DNA from: Arcticibacter sp045629565
GTDB lineage: Bacteria; Bacteroidota; Bacteroidia; Sphingobacteriales; Sphingobacteriaceae
Reading direction: 5' to 3'
DNA length: 64,000 nt
NCBI RefSeq assembly: GCF_045629565.1
Contig: NZ_JAZQRL010000101.1
Span: 1-64,000 of the forward strand
In this document: positions 37,001 through 45,741 of the stretch, in pieces
Position numbering within the stretch: the stretch's first letter is position 1
Layout: each line of letters opens with the position of its first letter
Program-made: the position numbers and the translations under genes
Notes under the pieces: generated by a model
Database searches by the model: none
Told to the model about the DNA's origin: nothing
Seen by the model: the letters and a program-made list of their open reading frames with translations, nothing else

Positions 37001-37243
37001 TATGAAAGAAAAAATAAGGATCTGACCGCCTTCAGGTACAGTGATCGAATACTGGCCTTTACTATTTGTGGTAGTTGCTGCCCGAAAGTTCTTGACCGTT
37101 ACGGACGCGCCCGGAAGAGTTGCTCCCACTTCGTCTGTAACAACGCCCTTTATAACCCGCGATGGGGGTTGTGCAAACGTGTTTAGACAGAAGCCTGAAA
37201 TCACAAATAGTAGCGAAACCGCTCTTTGTATAACTTTTTTCAT
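34049..37243 (-). CDS. SusC/RagA-family TonB-linked outer-membrane transporter
   Basis: A 1064-residue TonB-dependent transporter. The signal peptide ends at NTFAQ (residue 24). A carboxypeptidase-like DUF4480-type beta domain follows (about 29-110: GVVTDEVGATLPGASVTV). The NEVVVVGYG motif opens the plug domain, which includes the VRIRGITSVNNVEPLYVVDGIPI segment. The 22-strand barrel ends in a terminal aromatic (NVQF). It imports manno-oligosaccharides into the periplasm with SusD. It is the first gene of the PUL operon. Confidence 0.96.
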   Translation of the reverse strand: MKKVIQRAVSLLFVISGFCLNTFAQPPSRVIKGVVTDEVGATLPGASVTVKNFRAATTTNSKGQYSITVPEGGQILIFSFIGMSPQEARIGSRTTVNITLSDGNTNLNEVVVVGYGSIRRSDVTSSIASVGEKDIKNLPVAGLDQALQGKVSGVTITNNGGQPGGGVSVRIRGITSVNNVEPLYVVDGIPILTSSNSIAQDQLGGKAGQSSQSILSTLNPNDIESVDILKDASAQAIYGSLGANGVILITTKKGRSGEGKISYDVYYGLQNVPQKLDVMNLRQYAEYYNSLIPEIEAASPGSTLNAIGEFANPLLLGAGTDWQDALFQEGKIKNHQLSFSGGNDKTTHYFSLNYFDQGGTILGSGFERLSSRIAVDHQVKSWLKAGVSANLSRSDQKITLTDGTETPTTIVLYNSPATPIRDASGQFITTSSLGNNTFGNANGNPIATAMLRDVGAVQSKGFGNVYAEVGFTRFLKYRSEVNYDFQLSQNHAFQPKISNSTTGQTILSPSKLREERNNSYYWALRNYLTFNNSFGKHSVNAVLGHEAQASHYDNQFVSATDLKQNLMSINAGTILPSGTNGNKGNWSMESYFGRATYTFDGRYSISGSLRRDGASSFGPNKRIGYFSAGSAAWTVTNEPFAKDWKFINYLKIRAGVGSVGNQNSPVQNAYSTNIRLFSISPFGGGGIPANVGNPDLSWESVTTQNGGIDASFLNKNVEVTVDIYKKTTTDMILSTTLPVFAGLDPNPPANAYKDIEPPVTNAGEMTNSGIDIGITSYNIQSKGFSWKTNLIFSKYKNKLVSLNSQSAILRGAEQDFTSASVVNITQAGGAVGTFYGYVTDGLFRSEAELNNGTDWGIAVGPTGMWLGDVRYKDISGPDGVPDGRIGSEDVTVIGDPNPDFTYGLTNTFQFKGFDFSFFLQGVQGGKIYNWTRKYSESLYDPFVNQLTSVLNRYSASNTDSDMPRFVNRWHSNNTRNSDRYIEDGSYLRIQNISLGYNLPSKWLQPAKVSSARVYFSAQNVYTFTKYSGYDPEIGSFNKSVLTPNVDNGHYPTPRTFTIGANVQF

Positions 37244-37268
37244 GGCAATCTATAATTAGTTAGTTTAC

Positions 37269-37276
37269 CAAAAGTA
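37269..37276 (-). promoter_or_regulatory. -7 promoter box for the SusC-SusD operon
   Basis: The minus strand reads TACTTTTG, a TAnnTTTG match, 26 bases before the SusC ATG at 37243. Confidence 0.6.
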
Positions 37277-37393
37277 TATTCAAAGGCAATTAAAAGATAA
37301 TATTATTTTAACTATAAATACCTCATTATTATCTATGTGTCACGCCTCAGCGAAATGAAGCATAAAAAAGAACTCATGCCACATGATACTATT

Positions 37394-38125
37394 TTAACTG
37401 GTCTCTGTACTTTTAAAACTCTCAGAGCGTTGCACCGAGAAGTACTTTTCTAACTCCCCGAGCGTGTTGCTGTCGGTTTGAATGTCCTTAATGATTTTTC
37501 CTTTCTCCATCAGCAAGATGCGCTGACTAACCTCTGTCACATGATTTAGGTCGTGGCTCGACACAACGGTAGTACATTTCGAATCCCGTTCTATCTGTTT
37601 AAGAATACTTTTTAATCTGATCTGAGTACTGGGGTCTATATTGGCAAAAGGTTCATCCAACAGGATAATTTCCGGTTGTTGAATAAGGCAAGCTACTACT
37701 CCCACCTTCGTCTGATTCCCTTTCGATAGGTCGCGGATATATTTCTTTTTCCCGAGAATTTCGTCATTAAAAAACTCCCTGTAAGCTTGAAGCTTTAAAT
37801 CGATGTCACTTCTTGAGATCTGGTAAAGTGATCCTATATAATAAAAGTATTCTTCAGGAGTCAGGTAATCTATCAGAAACCCCTCATCCAGATACGATCC
37901 AGTATAATCTTTCCAATCATCCGTTTCAGATACGTTATAGTTTTTTGATATCACCTCGCCACTATCTTTGCGTATAAGATCCAGTATAATTCTGAATAAA
38001 GTGGTTTTGCCCGCCCCATTGTTGCCAACAAGGCCTATAGACTCTCCAGCTGCGATGCTTAAATATGGAATATCTACAACAGTTACACCGTTATATGTTT
38101 TCTTTAAATCTCTAATCTCAATCAT
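37394..38125 (-). CDS. ABC transporter ATP-binding protein
   Basis: A 243-residue ATPase. Walker A is GNNGAGKTT (about 35-43), the signature is LSKGNQTKV (about 134), and Walker B is EIILLDEPF with the following H-loop region VVSSHDLNHV. It starts 6 bases after the DUF5687 permease stop, so they form a two-gene exporter or export-like complex in the inner membrane. The substrate is unknown. It is not part of the mannan operon, being downstream of its own partner on the same strand. Confidence 0.92.
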   Translation of the reverse strand: MIEIRDLKKTYNGVTVVDIPYLSIAAGESIGLVGNNGAGKTTLFRIILDLIRKDSGEVISKNYNVSETDDWKDYTGSYLDEGFLIDYLTPEEYFYYIGSLYQISRSDIDLKLQAYREFFNDEILGKKKYIRDLSKGNQTKVGVVACLIQQPEIILLDEPFANIDPSTQIRLKSILKQIERDSKCTTVVSSHDLNHVTEVSQRILLMEKGKIIKDIQTDSNTLGELEKYFSVQRSESFKSTETS

Positions 38126-38131
38126 GATTGG

Positions 38132-39610
38132 TTATTCGTTTCTAAAACCTTCTGCAATAGTATATCGCTTTTTATTAAACTCCTGTACCAGTAAACCTAG
38201 CCAGTAGTTGCGTGTGATCAGCAACGCAATACTGCTCAGAGCCAAAAGCAGTATTCCCCACATCTGCAGACCGAAAACACTAAAAGGCAGAAAAATCACA
38301 TATGGCAGGAAAATCAGTGGAATGCTCAATATCCATTGAGACGCTCCAACGCCCTCCCAATTAAAAGAAGACCCCTTAGTCAAATCTATTCGCTTATAGT
38401 TACGGGTAGCAAAATATAACACTATTAGCGTATTCACACCGATATTCCAAAGAAACATCACCGAATGAATCAGTAAAACTTCCCAGCCAAAATACACATA
38501 AGGGATAGTCAGAATATAGGCAACAATAGAGAAGCAGTAAAAAAGAATAAATTTCGACCGAAAGAAATCAATCGCTTTCACCTTTTGTGCCATAATGCCG
38601 TCGAAATGACTTGACTGCCAGCCAAACATGAACTGACCATAGTTGATGATGAATATTCCCGTCATGAACATACCCACAAAAATTTTCCAGCCATACCCGC
38701 TACCGTATGCCGGATTCGTATAGATAAGCAACCCATAAAACATCATCAGTCCGCATATTTTAAGGGAAGCTCCTGGTCGTTTGTTTCTCATTATGAGCTT
38801 GAGCTCCGACGCGGCAAGCTCACCCGCTATCCCGAACCTGTTGAACAAAGCGATATCGGTGCTCGACTTCTCGCCCGAGCGATCAGAACGGAGCTCGTCC
38901 AAATAGAGGTTGTTCTTTAAAAAGCTGTAATTAATCAGGAACATAACCATTGCCAGGACTGCAGGCGCAACGCTCCATAAAGGCCTGGTGTAAATACAGC
39001 TAAAAAGATATCGGGATATATCTGAGAAGGATATTACTTCCCAGTGAAAGTCGAGCAGCGCAAGGACAACCACAATCACCACAAAGGCCAGAAGAAACCA
39101 ACTGTTAATGTTCACCTTTCTCTTAAACCAAAGGCTGAAGAAATGATTGAATAAGGTGAGGGATATGATAGAAACCAAGTATCCTAAAAAAATCGCCGCT
39201 CCGTGATAGGGAAGCACCTGCTTCAGCAAAAACGGCAGCGTGAGCAACAGGGGCGCTATATTGAAAGGCGTCCATAGCGAACACACACTCAAGTAGTTAA
39301 CTATTTGTCGCCTGGTCACTGGCAACGTCAGATAAGGCCTGACACTAAGAGTTGGCAGTTCCTGAAGTTGAAAGCGTGTGAGTATATCCATCAGGAAATA
39401 GTAGAGAAGAATTCCATTGAAGGCCGAAATAACTGTTTCAGACGGAAACAACTCATCCAGTATCTCATCCAGAAAAAAAGCTACGAAAATTATATTCAGG
39501 AAGAGGTAGAGAGTCAGAAAAGCCATTACCACTCTCACAGCAACACTCTTCCCAGTATTCTTTGATCGCCAGAACGCCTTCCACTGATGCTGGAAAAATG
39601 ATAAGGTCAT
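38132..39610 (-). CDS. DUF5687-family membrane protein, ABC permease
   Basis: A 492-residue integral membrane protein with about 10-12 hydrophobic segments and charged cytoplasmic loops. The pattern, a HQWKAFWRSKN start and the partner ATPase fit the Bacteroidota DUF5687 permease family. It is the membrane half of the ABC pair with the next gene. No substrate is apparent. rarA lies upstream by 21 bases on the same strand, which may place this pair in a longer transcript with rarA and glnS. Confidence 0.85.
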   Translation of the reverse strand: MTLSFFQHQWKAFWRSKNTGKSVAVRVVMAFLTLYLFLNIIFVAFFLDEILDELFPSETVISAFNGILLYYFLMDILTRFQLQELPTLSVRPYLTLPVTRRQIVNYLSVCSLWTPFNIAPLLLTLPFLLKQVLPYHGAAIFLGYLVSIISLTLFNHFFSLWFKRKVNINSWFLLAFVVIVVVLALLDFHWEVISFSDISRYLFSCIYTRPLWSVAPAVLAMVMFLINYSFLKNNLYLDELRSDRSGEKSSTDIALFNRFGIAGELAASELKLIMRNKRPGASLKICGLMMFYGLLIYTNPAYGSGYGWKIFVGMFMTGIFIINYGQFMFGWQSSHFDGIMAQKVKAIDFFRSKFILFYCFSIVAYILTIPYVYFGWEVLLIHSVMFLWNIGVNTLIVLYFATRNYKRIDLTKGSSFNWEGVGASQWILSIPLIFLPYVIFLPFSVFGLQMWGILLLALSSIALLITRNYWLGLLVQEFNKKRYTIAEGFRNE

Positions 39611-39631
39611 ATCTACAAGGTTGGGAAACTT

Positions 39632-40912
39632 TTAGTAATTATACTTATTTTTCCACAGAGATTTAAGCTTTTCCCGCAATTTTTGTTCGCCCGGATTATC
39701 ACCAGGATCGTATAGCTTCGTTCCGCTTAAAGACGGCGGAAAATATTCCTGCTCTCTGAAATTATTCTCATAAGAGTGAGAGTACTTATAATCCTTTCCG
39801 TAACCGATGTTCTTCATCAGTTTGGTAGGCGCATTTCGTATATGCAGGGGAACAGGAAGATCACCCGTCCTTGCAACGAGTTCCTGAGCTTTGCCAATCG
39901 CTTCGTAACTCGCATTACTTTTTGCCGATGATGCCAGGTAAGTAACAGTCTGCGAAAGAATAATCCGTGACTCTGGAGGACCTATGACATTTACAGCCTG
40001 GAAACAAGTGTTCGCCAGCAACAGTGCGTTAGGATTCGCATTTCCGATGTCTTCAGATGCCAAAATAAGCAGACGCCTTGCGATAAACGAGGGATCTTCA
40101 CCCCCTGCGATCATCCTCGCCAGCCAGTACACTGCAGCATTTGGATCACTGCCCCGGATAGACTTAATGAATGCGGAGATAATGTCGTAATGATTCTCAC
40201 CGGCCTTATCGTAAATCGCCATATTCTGCTGAACATGCTTCAGCACAAAATCATTGGTTATCTCCACTTCTTCAGTCCCTCCGGCATTCACAACCAGCTC
40301 GAGAACATTCAGCAAACGGCGTGCATCACCACCCGACAATCGTAAAAGCGCTTCATGCTCCCTGATGATGATTTTCTTCTTCGACAGATAGACATCTTCT
40401 TTAAGAGCCCGGCCGATCAGCTCAAGAAGGTCATCCTCTGTCAGGTGCTGGAGTATATATACCTGACTCCGGGACAAAAGGGCCGATATCACTTCAAATG
40501 AGGGATTCTCCGTAGTAGCACCGATAAGGGTCACCAGCCCACGCTCCACAGCCCCCAGAAGTGAATCCTGCTGAGACTTGGAGAACCGGTGAATCTCGTC
40601 GATGAACAACACCGGAAGATTGTCGTTGGTCTCTTTCAGCCGTGCTGCTTTCTCTATTACTTCACGAACGTCTTTTACTCCGGAATTAATTGCGCTCAAA
40701 CTAAAGAAAGGCCTGTTCAAACGCTTGGATATGATATAGGCAAGAGTGGTTTTACCCACTCCCGGTGGTCCCCAGAGAATCATTGACGGCAAGTTTCCGC
40801 TCTCTATGGCCTTGCGCAGGATAGCACCCGGACCAACCAGGTGCTTCTGTCCCGAATAGTCATCCAGACCGGCCGGGCGCATGCGTTCTGCCAAAGGAGG
40901 TATTGTCGCCAT
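39632..40912 (-). CDS. rarA: Replication-associated recombination protein A (RarA/MgsA)
   Basis: A 426-residue AAA+ ATPase of the clamp-loader-like RarA group, acting at stalled replication forks. Walker A is GPPGVGKTT (about 48-56), Walker B LFIDEIHRF, and sensor 1 GATTENPSFE. The C-terminal region with GSDPNAAVYWLARMIAGGEDP is the family's tetramerisation part. It abuts glnS: the glnS stop ends directly before the rarA ATG. This suggests cotranscription. Confidence 0.95.
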   Translation of the reverse strand: MATIPPLAERMRPAGLDDYSGQKHLVGPGAILRKAIESGNLPSMILWGPPGVGKTTLAYIISKRLNRPFFSLSAINSGVKDVREVIEKAARLKETNDNLPVLFIDEIHRFSKSQQDSLLGAVERGLVTLIGATTENPSFEVISALLSRSQVYILQHLTEDDLLELIGRALKEDVYLSKKKIIIREHEALLRLSGGDARRLLNVLELVVNAGGTEEVEITNDFVLKHVQQNMAIYDKAGENHYDIISAFIKSIRGSDPNAAVYWLARMIAGGEDPSFIARRLLILASEDIGNANPNALLLANTCFQAVNVIGPPESRIILSQTVTYLASSAKSNASYEAIGKAQELVARTGDLPVPLHIRNAPTKLMKNIGYGKDYKYSHSYENNFREQEYFPPSLSGTKLYDPGDNPGEQKLREKLKSLWKNKYNY

Positions 40913-42583
40913 TTATCCCTTCCTAATTTCTTTTGCCCAAGTGTCCTTAAGCGTAACCGTCCTGTTAAAAATAATATTGTCCCCAGTCGAGTCTTTATCC
41001 AATGTATAATATCCGTTTCTAAGGAACTGATACCCTCTACCCATTTCAGCATTAGCCAAATCAGGCTCAATATAAGCCTCAGGAATGATTTGCAGACTGT
41101 CCTGGTTAATAATTTCGACGAAGTCCCGACCATTTGCAACAGGGTCTTCATCATTGAAAAGCCGGTCGTACAACCTCACTTCTGCTCTGGCAGCATGAGC
41201 AGCGCTGACCCAATGAATTGTTCCCTTCACCTTAAGCCCAGATGTATCATTTCCCGACTTTGACTCAGGAATGTATGAACAATGCACTTCGGTTATATTT
41301 CCCGCCTCATCTTTTAGAAAACCGTCGCACTTGATAATGTAAGCACTTTTAAGGCGAACCATTAGGCCCGGCCCCAAACGAAAATACTTTTTGGATGGGT
41401 TTTCCATAAAATCGTCACGCTCAATCCAAAGTTCCCTGCTAAAAGGAATGTCACGTGAACCCTCTCCTCCTTCGACCTCAGGATTATTCTCACCTTCGAA
41501 AATTTCCACTTCACCTTCCGGGTAGTTGGTTACTACCAGCTTCAGAGGATCAAGTACAGCCATTCGTCTCCATGCCGATTTGTTGAGGTCTTCGCGAATA
41601 CAAAACTCAAGCAAACTTACGTCAATTACATTTTCACGCTTGGCAACACCTATACGGTCGCAGAAGTCAAGGATTGATGCAGGCGTATATCCCCTTCTTC
41701 TAAGGCCGCTGATCGTCGGCATACGCGGATCATCCCAACCGCTAACGAAACCTTCGTTGACAAGCTGCAACAAACGGCGCTTGCTCATCACGGTATAGGT
41801 CATATTCAGGCGTGCAAATTCATATTGCCTGCTCGGAAAGATTTCCAACTCATCGATGAACCATTCGTAAAGTGGCCTGTGCGGAATAAATTCAAGTGTG
41901 CAGATAGAATGAGTAATTTCTTCAATGGAATCCGACTGCCCATGCGCAAAATCATACATGGGGTAAATACACCATGCATTTCCGGTACGGTGATGCTCTA
42001 CATGCCTGATCCTGTACATAATCGGATCACGCATGTGCATATTCGGAGAGGCAAGGTCAATCTTAGCCCTGAGAACCATTGCACCGTCCTGATATTTACC
42101 TTCCTTCATTTCGGCAAAAAGACGGATATTTTCCTCAACGCTTCGGTGTCTGTATTCGTTAGCAACCCCGGGCTCCGTAGGTGTTCCCTTTTGCCTGGCG
42201 ATCTCATCTGCCGTGCTTTCATCTACATAGGCCAGCCCTTTTTCAATAAGTCTGACAGCAAATGCGTAGAGCTGGTCAAAATAATTTGACGCGTATAATT
42301 CATTCTCCCATTCAAAGCCCAACCACTTGACGTCTTCCTTTATACTGTCAACGTATTCCGTGTCTTCAGTCTCAGGGTTCGTGTCGTCGAACCGTAAATT
42401 CGTTTTGCCATTGTACTTCCTGGCAAGCCCGAAATTCAGGCATATAGACTTAGCATGCCCGATATGCAGATACCCGTTTGGCTCCGGCGGGAAGCGCGTA
42501 TGCACCCTTCCTCCGTGTTTACCATTTTGTATATCTTCTTCAATTATTTCTTCTATAAAATTTAGTGACCGTTCTTCGCTCAT
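40913..42583 (-). CDS. glnS: Glutaminyl-tRNA synthetase
   Basis: A 556-residue class Ic synthetase charging tRNA-Gln. It has FPPEPNGYLHIGHAKS (HIGH, about 31-46), the LRFDDTNPETED segment, and VMSKRRLLQLV as the KMSKS-like loop (about 265). The two C-terminal anticodon-binding beta barrels are present. The DDTNPE segment favours GlnRS over GluRS. A promoter -7 box sits 20 bases before its ATG, and rarA follows directly. Confidence 0.97.
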   Translation of the reverse strand: MSEERSLNFIEEIIEEDIQNGKHGGRVHTRFPPEPNGYLHIGHAKSICLNFGLARKYNGKTNLRFDDTNPETEDTEYVDSIKEDVKWLGFEWENELYASNYFDQLYAFAVRLIEKGLAYVDESTADEIARQKGTPTEPGVANEYRHRSVEENIRLFAEMKEGKYQDGAMVLRAKIDLASPNMHMRDPIMYRIRHVEHHRTGNAWCIYPMYDFAHGQSDSIEEITHSICTLEFIPHRPLYEWFIDELEIFPSRQYEFARLNMTYTVMSKRRLLQLVNEGFVSGWDDPRMPTISGLRRRGYTPASILDFCDRIGVAKRENVIDVSLLEFCIREDLNKSAWRRMAVLDPLKLVVTNYPEGEVEIFEGENNPEVEGGEGSRDIPFSRELWIERDDFMENPSKKYFRLGPGLMVRLKSAYIIKCDGFLKDEAGNITEVHCSYIPESKSGNDTSGLKVKGTIHWVSAAHAARAEVRLYDRLFNDEDPVANGRDFVEIINQDSLQIIPEAYIEPDLANAEMGRGYQFLRNGYYTLDKDSTGDNIIFNRTVTLKDTWAKEIRKG

Positions 42584-42602
42584 ATACAGGTTAAAAAGAC
42601 AT

Positions 42603-42610
42603 CAAAAATA
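42603..42610 (-). promoter_or_regulatory. -7 promoter box for glnS
   Basis: The minus strand reads TATTTTTG, a TAnnTTTG match, 20 bases before the ATG at 42583. Confidence 0.6.
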
Positions 42611-42670
42611 CTAAACATTTCCTTATCGCACAGTGAGTAAGTTCAGGAACAATTTACTTACCGTTTTCGC

Positions 42671-42678
42671 TATATTTG
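42671..42678 (+). promoter_or_regulatory. Possible -7 box for the sigma-54 response regulator gene
   Basis: TATATTTG matches TAnnTTTG on the plus strand but lies 120 bases before the ATG at 42798, giving a long leader. Confidence 0.4.
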
Positions 42679-42797
42679 CGAATTGATTGTTAAGAACCCA
42701 AAACAGGGGTTTTATAGGATATTTTTTTCATCACTTGTAGAAAACATTTCCCGTATAAAATATAAAATATACCTTTATTACTTGGGGCGAAATATAT

Positions 42798-44198
42798 ATG
42801 AAAAGAATTCTAATAGTTGACGATGAAGTAAATATCGGGATATTGTTATCAAAGTTTCTCACCAGAAACGGATACGAAGTAGCTACCGCCTTAAGTGGAG
42901 CCGCAGCACTGGACCTGCTCTCAAAAGAAAAGTTCCAGCTTGTGCTGTGCGACTTCCGGCTTGAGGATACTGATGGAAGAGAAATATTGAAAAAAGTAAA
43001 GGCACTCTATCCGCAAACCGGAGTAATCATCATCACTGGTTATTCCGACATTAAACTCGCCGTAGAGCTTATCAAGATGGGCGCCTATGACTATATAACT
43101 AAGCCTCTGTACCCTGATGAGATTCTGAACACCATTAGCAAAGCAATCGACCTCCAGGACACTATCTTTAAGTCTGACGGCAGTCCCACTCCTCAGCGAA
43201 AAGAAAAATCTGTCAAGGCCGGAGAATATCCGGAAGAGTTCGTCATTGGAGAGAGCGCCGCATCCAAAGAACTCATTAAACAGCTGGACCTGATTTCCCC
43301 AACCAACTATAGTGTAATCCTGACTGGCGAAAGTGGTACCGGAAAAGAATCCATTGCACATGCTATCCACCTGAAGAGTAATCGTAGAGACAAGCCTTTT
43401 ATTGCGATGGATTGCGGTTCGCTCACAAAAGAGCTTGCAGGCAGCGAATTTTTCGGACATGAAAAAGGATCCTTTACCGGCGCGCTGTATACTAAAATAG
43501 GCCACTTCGAAATGGCCAACGGAGGAACACTTTTTCTTGACGAGGTAGGAAACCTGTCTTACGAAATCCAGGCTGCACTTCTACGAATTGTACAGGAACG
43601 GAAAGTGAAGCGGATAGGAAGTACAAAAGAAATAGACCTCGATGTGCGGATAATTATTGCTACAAACGAAAACTTGCAAGAGGCAATTCAAAAAGGACGC
43701 TTCCGCGAGGATCTCTACCACCGCTTCAATGAATTTTGTATCCACTTGCCTCCTTTGCGTGAACGCGATATCGACATCATGATATTCGCGGAGAAATTTC
43801 TCAAATTCACCAATAAGGAGCTTAGCAGAAACATAGAAGGCTTTTCCAGCGAAGTGATTAATTGCCTGATGAGCTACAACTGGCCTGGCAATGTAAGGGA
43901 ACTGAAAAATGTTATCCGCCGCGCGACTCTCTTGTCTGAGACGCCCAAAGTTCAGCTGAAGGCCCTTCCCCTGGAAATCTCAAATTATACCAGGACTGCG
44001 GCTATAGAAACCGCTTTTGACGCCATTCATTCCCGCGAGCCCCGACGTGGTCTTAAAGATGCGGCGCTTGAAGCTGAATATGAAGCTATCCTAACGGTTT
44101 TGAAGGAAGTAAACTTTAACAAAACCAAAGCTGCACAGATTCTGAACATTGACAGGAAAACCCTGTACAATAAGATGAAGGCTATAAACCTGGGCTAA
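42798..44198 (+). CDS. Sigma-54-dependent response regulator (NtrC family)
   Basis: A 466-residue NtrC-type activator. The receiver domain has Asp52 in LCDFRLEDTDG and Lys in TKPLY. The AAA+ domain (about 145-385) has Walker A GESGTGKE, a GSFTGA loop (variant of GAFTGA that contacts sigma-54) and Walker B GGTLFLDEVGN. A C-terminal Fis-type HTH (NKTKAAQILNIDRKTLYNKM) completes it. It should activate sigma-54 promoters after phosphorylation. No histidine kinase is adjacent, so its partner and targets are unknown. Confidence 0.95.
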   Translation: MKRILIVDDEVNIGILLSKFLTRNGYEVATALSGAAALDLLSKEKFQLVLCDFRLEDTDGREILKKVKALYPQTGVIIITGYSDIKLAVELIKMGAYDYITKPLYPDEILNTISKAIDLQDTIFKSDGSPTPQRKEKSVKAGEYPEEFVIGESAASKELIKQLDLISPTNYSVILTGESGTGKESIAHAIHLKSNRRDKPFIAMDCGSLTKELAGSEFFGHEKGSFTGALYTKIGHFEMANGGTLFLDEVGNLSYEIQAALLRIVQERKVKRIGSTKEIDLDVRIIIATNENLQEAIQKGRFREDLYHRFNEFCIHLPPLRERDIDIMIFAEKFLKFTNKELSRNIEGFSSEVINCLMSYNWPGNVRELKNVIRRATLLSETPKVQLKALPLEISNYTRTAAIETAFDAIHSREPRRGLKDAALEAEYEAILTVLKEVNFNKTKAAQILNIDRKTLYNKMKAINLG

Positions 44199-44369
44199 CT
44201 TCGGCCAGTCGATTAAAGTTTCCGGCTTCACCGTTTGTAATGGCATTGGTTTTGAAGCTAATGGGCCGGAAGGCCTTCAACTTTTTACCGATCGCACACA
44301 CACGATCATGAAAGAACTGACACGAAGCTAAGCTTTACTGTCTATCTTCCCGTTAGAATTTAGAACCAC

Positions 44370-45362
44370 ATGAACACCGTTAAAATACTGCTGGTTGCCG
44401 ATGATGAGGATGATTACTTCCTCACACAAAAGCTATTAGCCTATGGGATTGATACCTGTAAATACAAATTGAGCTGGTGTTCCAGCTACTCTGATTCAAT
44501 TAATGCCATGCTTAAAGATCGTTATGACCTTTATCTTGTAAATTACAAATTCAGAGATCGATCCGGAATCCACCTCCTCAGTGAAGCCGTTAAATCTAAT
44601 TGCACCAAACCTATTATCATTCTAACAGGGAAAGACGACAAGGACATTGATGAAGAGGCGCTTAAAGCGGGAGCTGCCGATTATCTCCCGATAGACCAGA
44701 TTAGCAGCGAAACTTTGGAACGGTCCATCCGGTATGTCACAAAACAATTCGAAATACTTGAAAAGCTCAAGAGAAACGAACATACCTTTCGTGTTCTTTT
44801 TGAACGTTCGAAAGACGCTATAGTGATCAGCAATCCATCCGGTCAAATACTCGATGCAAACAGTAGCGCCTTACGGTTTTTTGGCCTTGATCACTCCGAA
44901 ATGGCCAACATTAACTGCGCTTTTTTTTACCAGCATCCGCGTGAGCGCCAGGCATTGGTCAAGATCCTCCAAAGAGATGGCGTTATAAATGAGATGCTGA
45001 TTGAGCTCCTTACCTTGAAAGGAGACTCCCGGACGTGCTGCGTCACTTCTTTCATTGAAATACCACAACACGGTGAAACTGAGCTATTCTACACCTTCGT
45101 AAGAGATATTTCAGATTCCCGGCACCAATTTCTCTCCTCCGAAATGCTACCTCAGGCTTATGATCTGAGAACTCAGCTTCCACAGTCTGTAAAGGCGGTA
45201 CGGACATCGCTCTCAAAGATAAATGAGGCGATAGAGACCAAGCTCAATCTGGAAACGTACTCACAGAATGCATCACTTTTTGATACGATTCGCATGAATG
45301 CTTCTTTTGCCGATCAGGCACTTCAAACCCTGGAGGAAGAGCACGAACGCTACAAGAGATAA
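44370..45362 (+). CDS. Pseudo-receiver plus PAS-domain signalling protein
   Basis: A 330-residue protein. Residues 1-120 form a receiver fold with the acidic start (ADDEDD), but the phospho-acceptor position is Asn58 (LYLVNYKF), where Asp is usual. The Thr-Gly region (ILTGKDD) is kept. A PAS domain (about 138-255) ends in FVRDISDSR. A helical tail follows with YDLRTQLP, which resembles a kinase H box with Tyr for His. No ATPase domain follows. It probably senses or relays a signal without normal phosphorylation. Confidence 0.8.
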   Translation: MNTVKILLVADDEDDYFLTQKLLAYGIDTCKYKLSWCSSYSDSINAMLKDRYDLYLVNYKFRDRSGIHLLSEAVKSNCTKPIIILTGKDDKDIDEEALKAGAADYLPIDQISSETLERSIRYVTKQFEILEKLKRNEHTFRVLFERSKDAIVISNPSGQILDANSSALRFFGLDHSEMANINCAFFYQHPRERQALVKILQRDGVINEMLIELLTLKGDSRTCCVTSFIEIPQHGETELFYTFVRDISDSRHQFLSSEMLPQAYDLRTQLPQSVKAVRTSLSKINEAIETKLNLETYSQNASLFDTIRMNASFADQALQTLEEEHERYKR

Positions 45363-45406
45363 AGACAAATTATCAAAACAGTTCCGACACTTCTTTTGTA
45401 TTATAG

Positions 45407-45418
45407 GTAATATTACCT
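45407..45418. promoter_or_regulatory. 12-bp palindrome before the YtxH gene
   Basis: GGTAATATTACC is a perfect palindrome 21 bases before the ATG at 45439, flanked by TATA and TTATA. It could be a regulator site; no matching regulator is known here. Confidence 0.35.
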
Positions 45419-45438
45419 TATAACTTAAACTTTTAACC

Positions 45439-45717
45439 ATGAATGACAATTCAAAAGTATTAGTGGCATTATTAGCGGGCGTAGCTGCAGGAGCAGCACT
45501 GGGTATCCTGTTCGCACCCGAGAGAGGAACGGAAACACGCGACCGACTAAACGACGCATTAAAAAACTTAGGAGATACAATCAAAGATCGGGCAGCCGAG
45601 GAAATTGACAATTTATCGTCATTAAAGGAGAAAATCGTCGAAAATTTAAAGACAACACTTGGTTCGGCCGAAGATACTCTCGACGATGTTAAAGCTCCGG
45701 CAACAGAGCCTGCTTAA
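45439..45717 (+). CDS. YtxH-domain protein
   Basis: A 92-residue protein. An N-terminal helix with small residues (VLVALLAGVAAGAALGILFAPERG) is the YtxH signature, probably a membrane segment followed by the APERG turn. A charged helical tail follows. YtxH proteins are often linked to general stress, without known biochemistry. It heads a three-gene cassette with the next two genes. Confidence 0.9.
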   Translation: MNDNSKVLVALLAGVAAGAALGILFAPERGTETRDRLNDALKNLGDTIKDRAAEEIDNLSSLKEKIVENLKTTLGSAEDTLDDVKAPATEPA

Positions 45718-45741
45718 TTAAAGACCTGTTTCATTTACCTT

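Noticed and set aside
36608..37186. 192-codon frame on the plus strand within SusC
   Set aside because: It is antisense to a conserved SusC coding region and has a Cys/Arg/His-rich composition typical of shadow frames.
42921..43505. 194-codon frame on the minus strand
   Set aside because: It is antisense to the sigma-54 regulator, whose domains are all in place.
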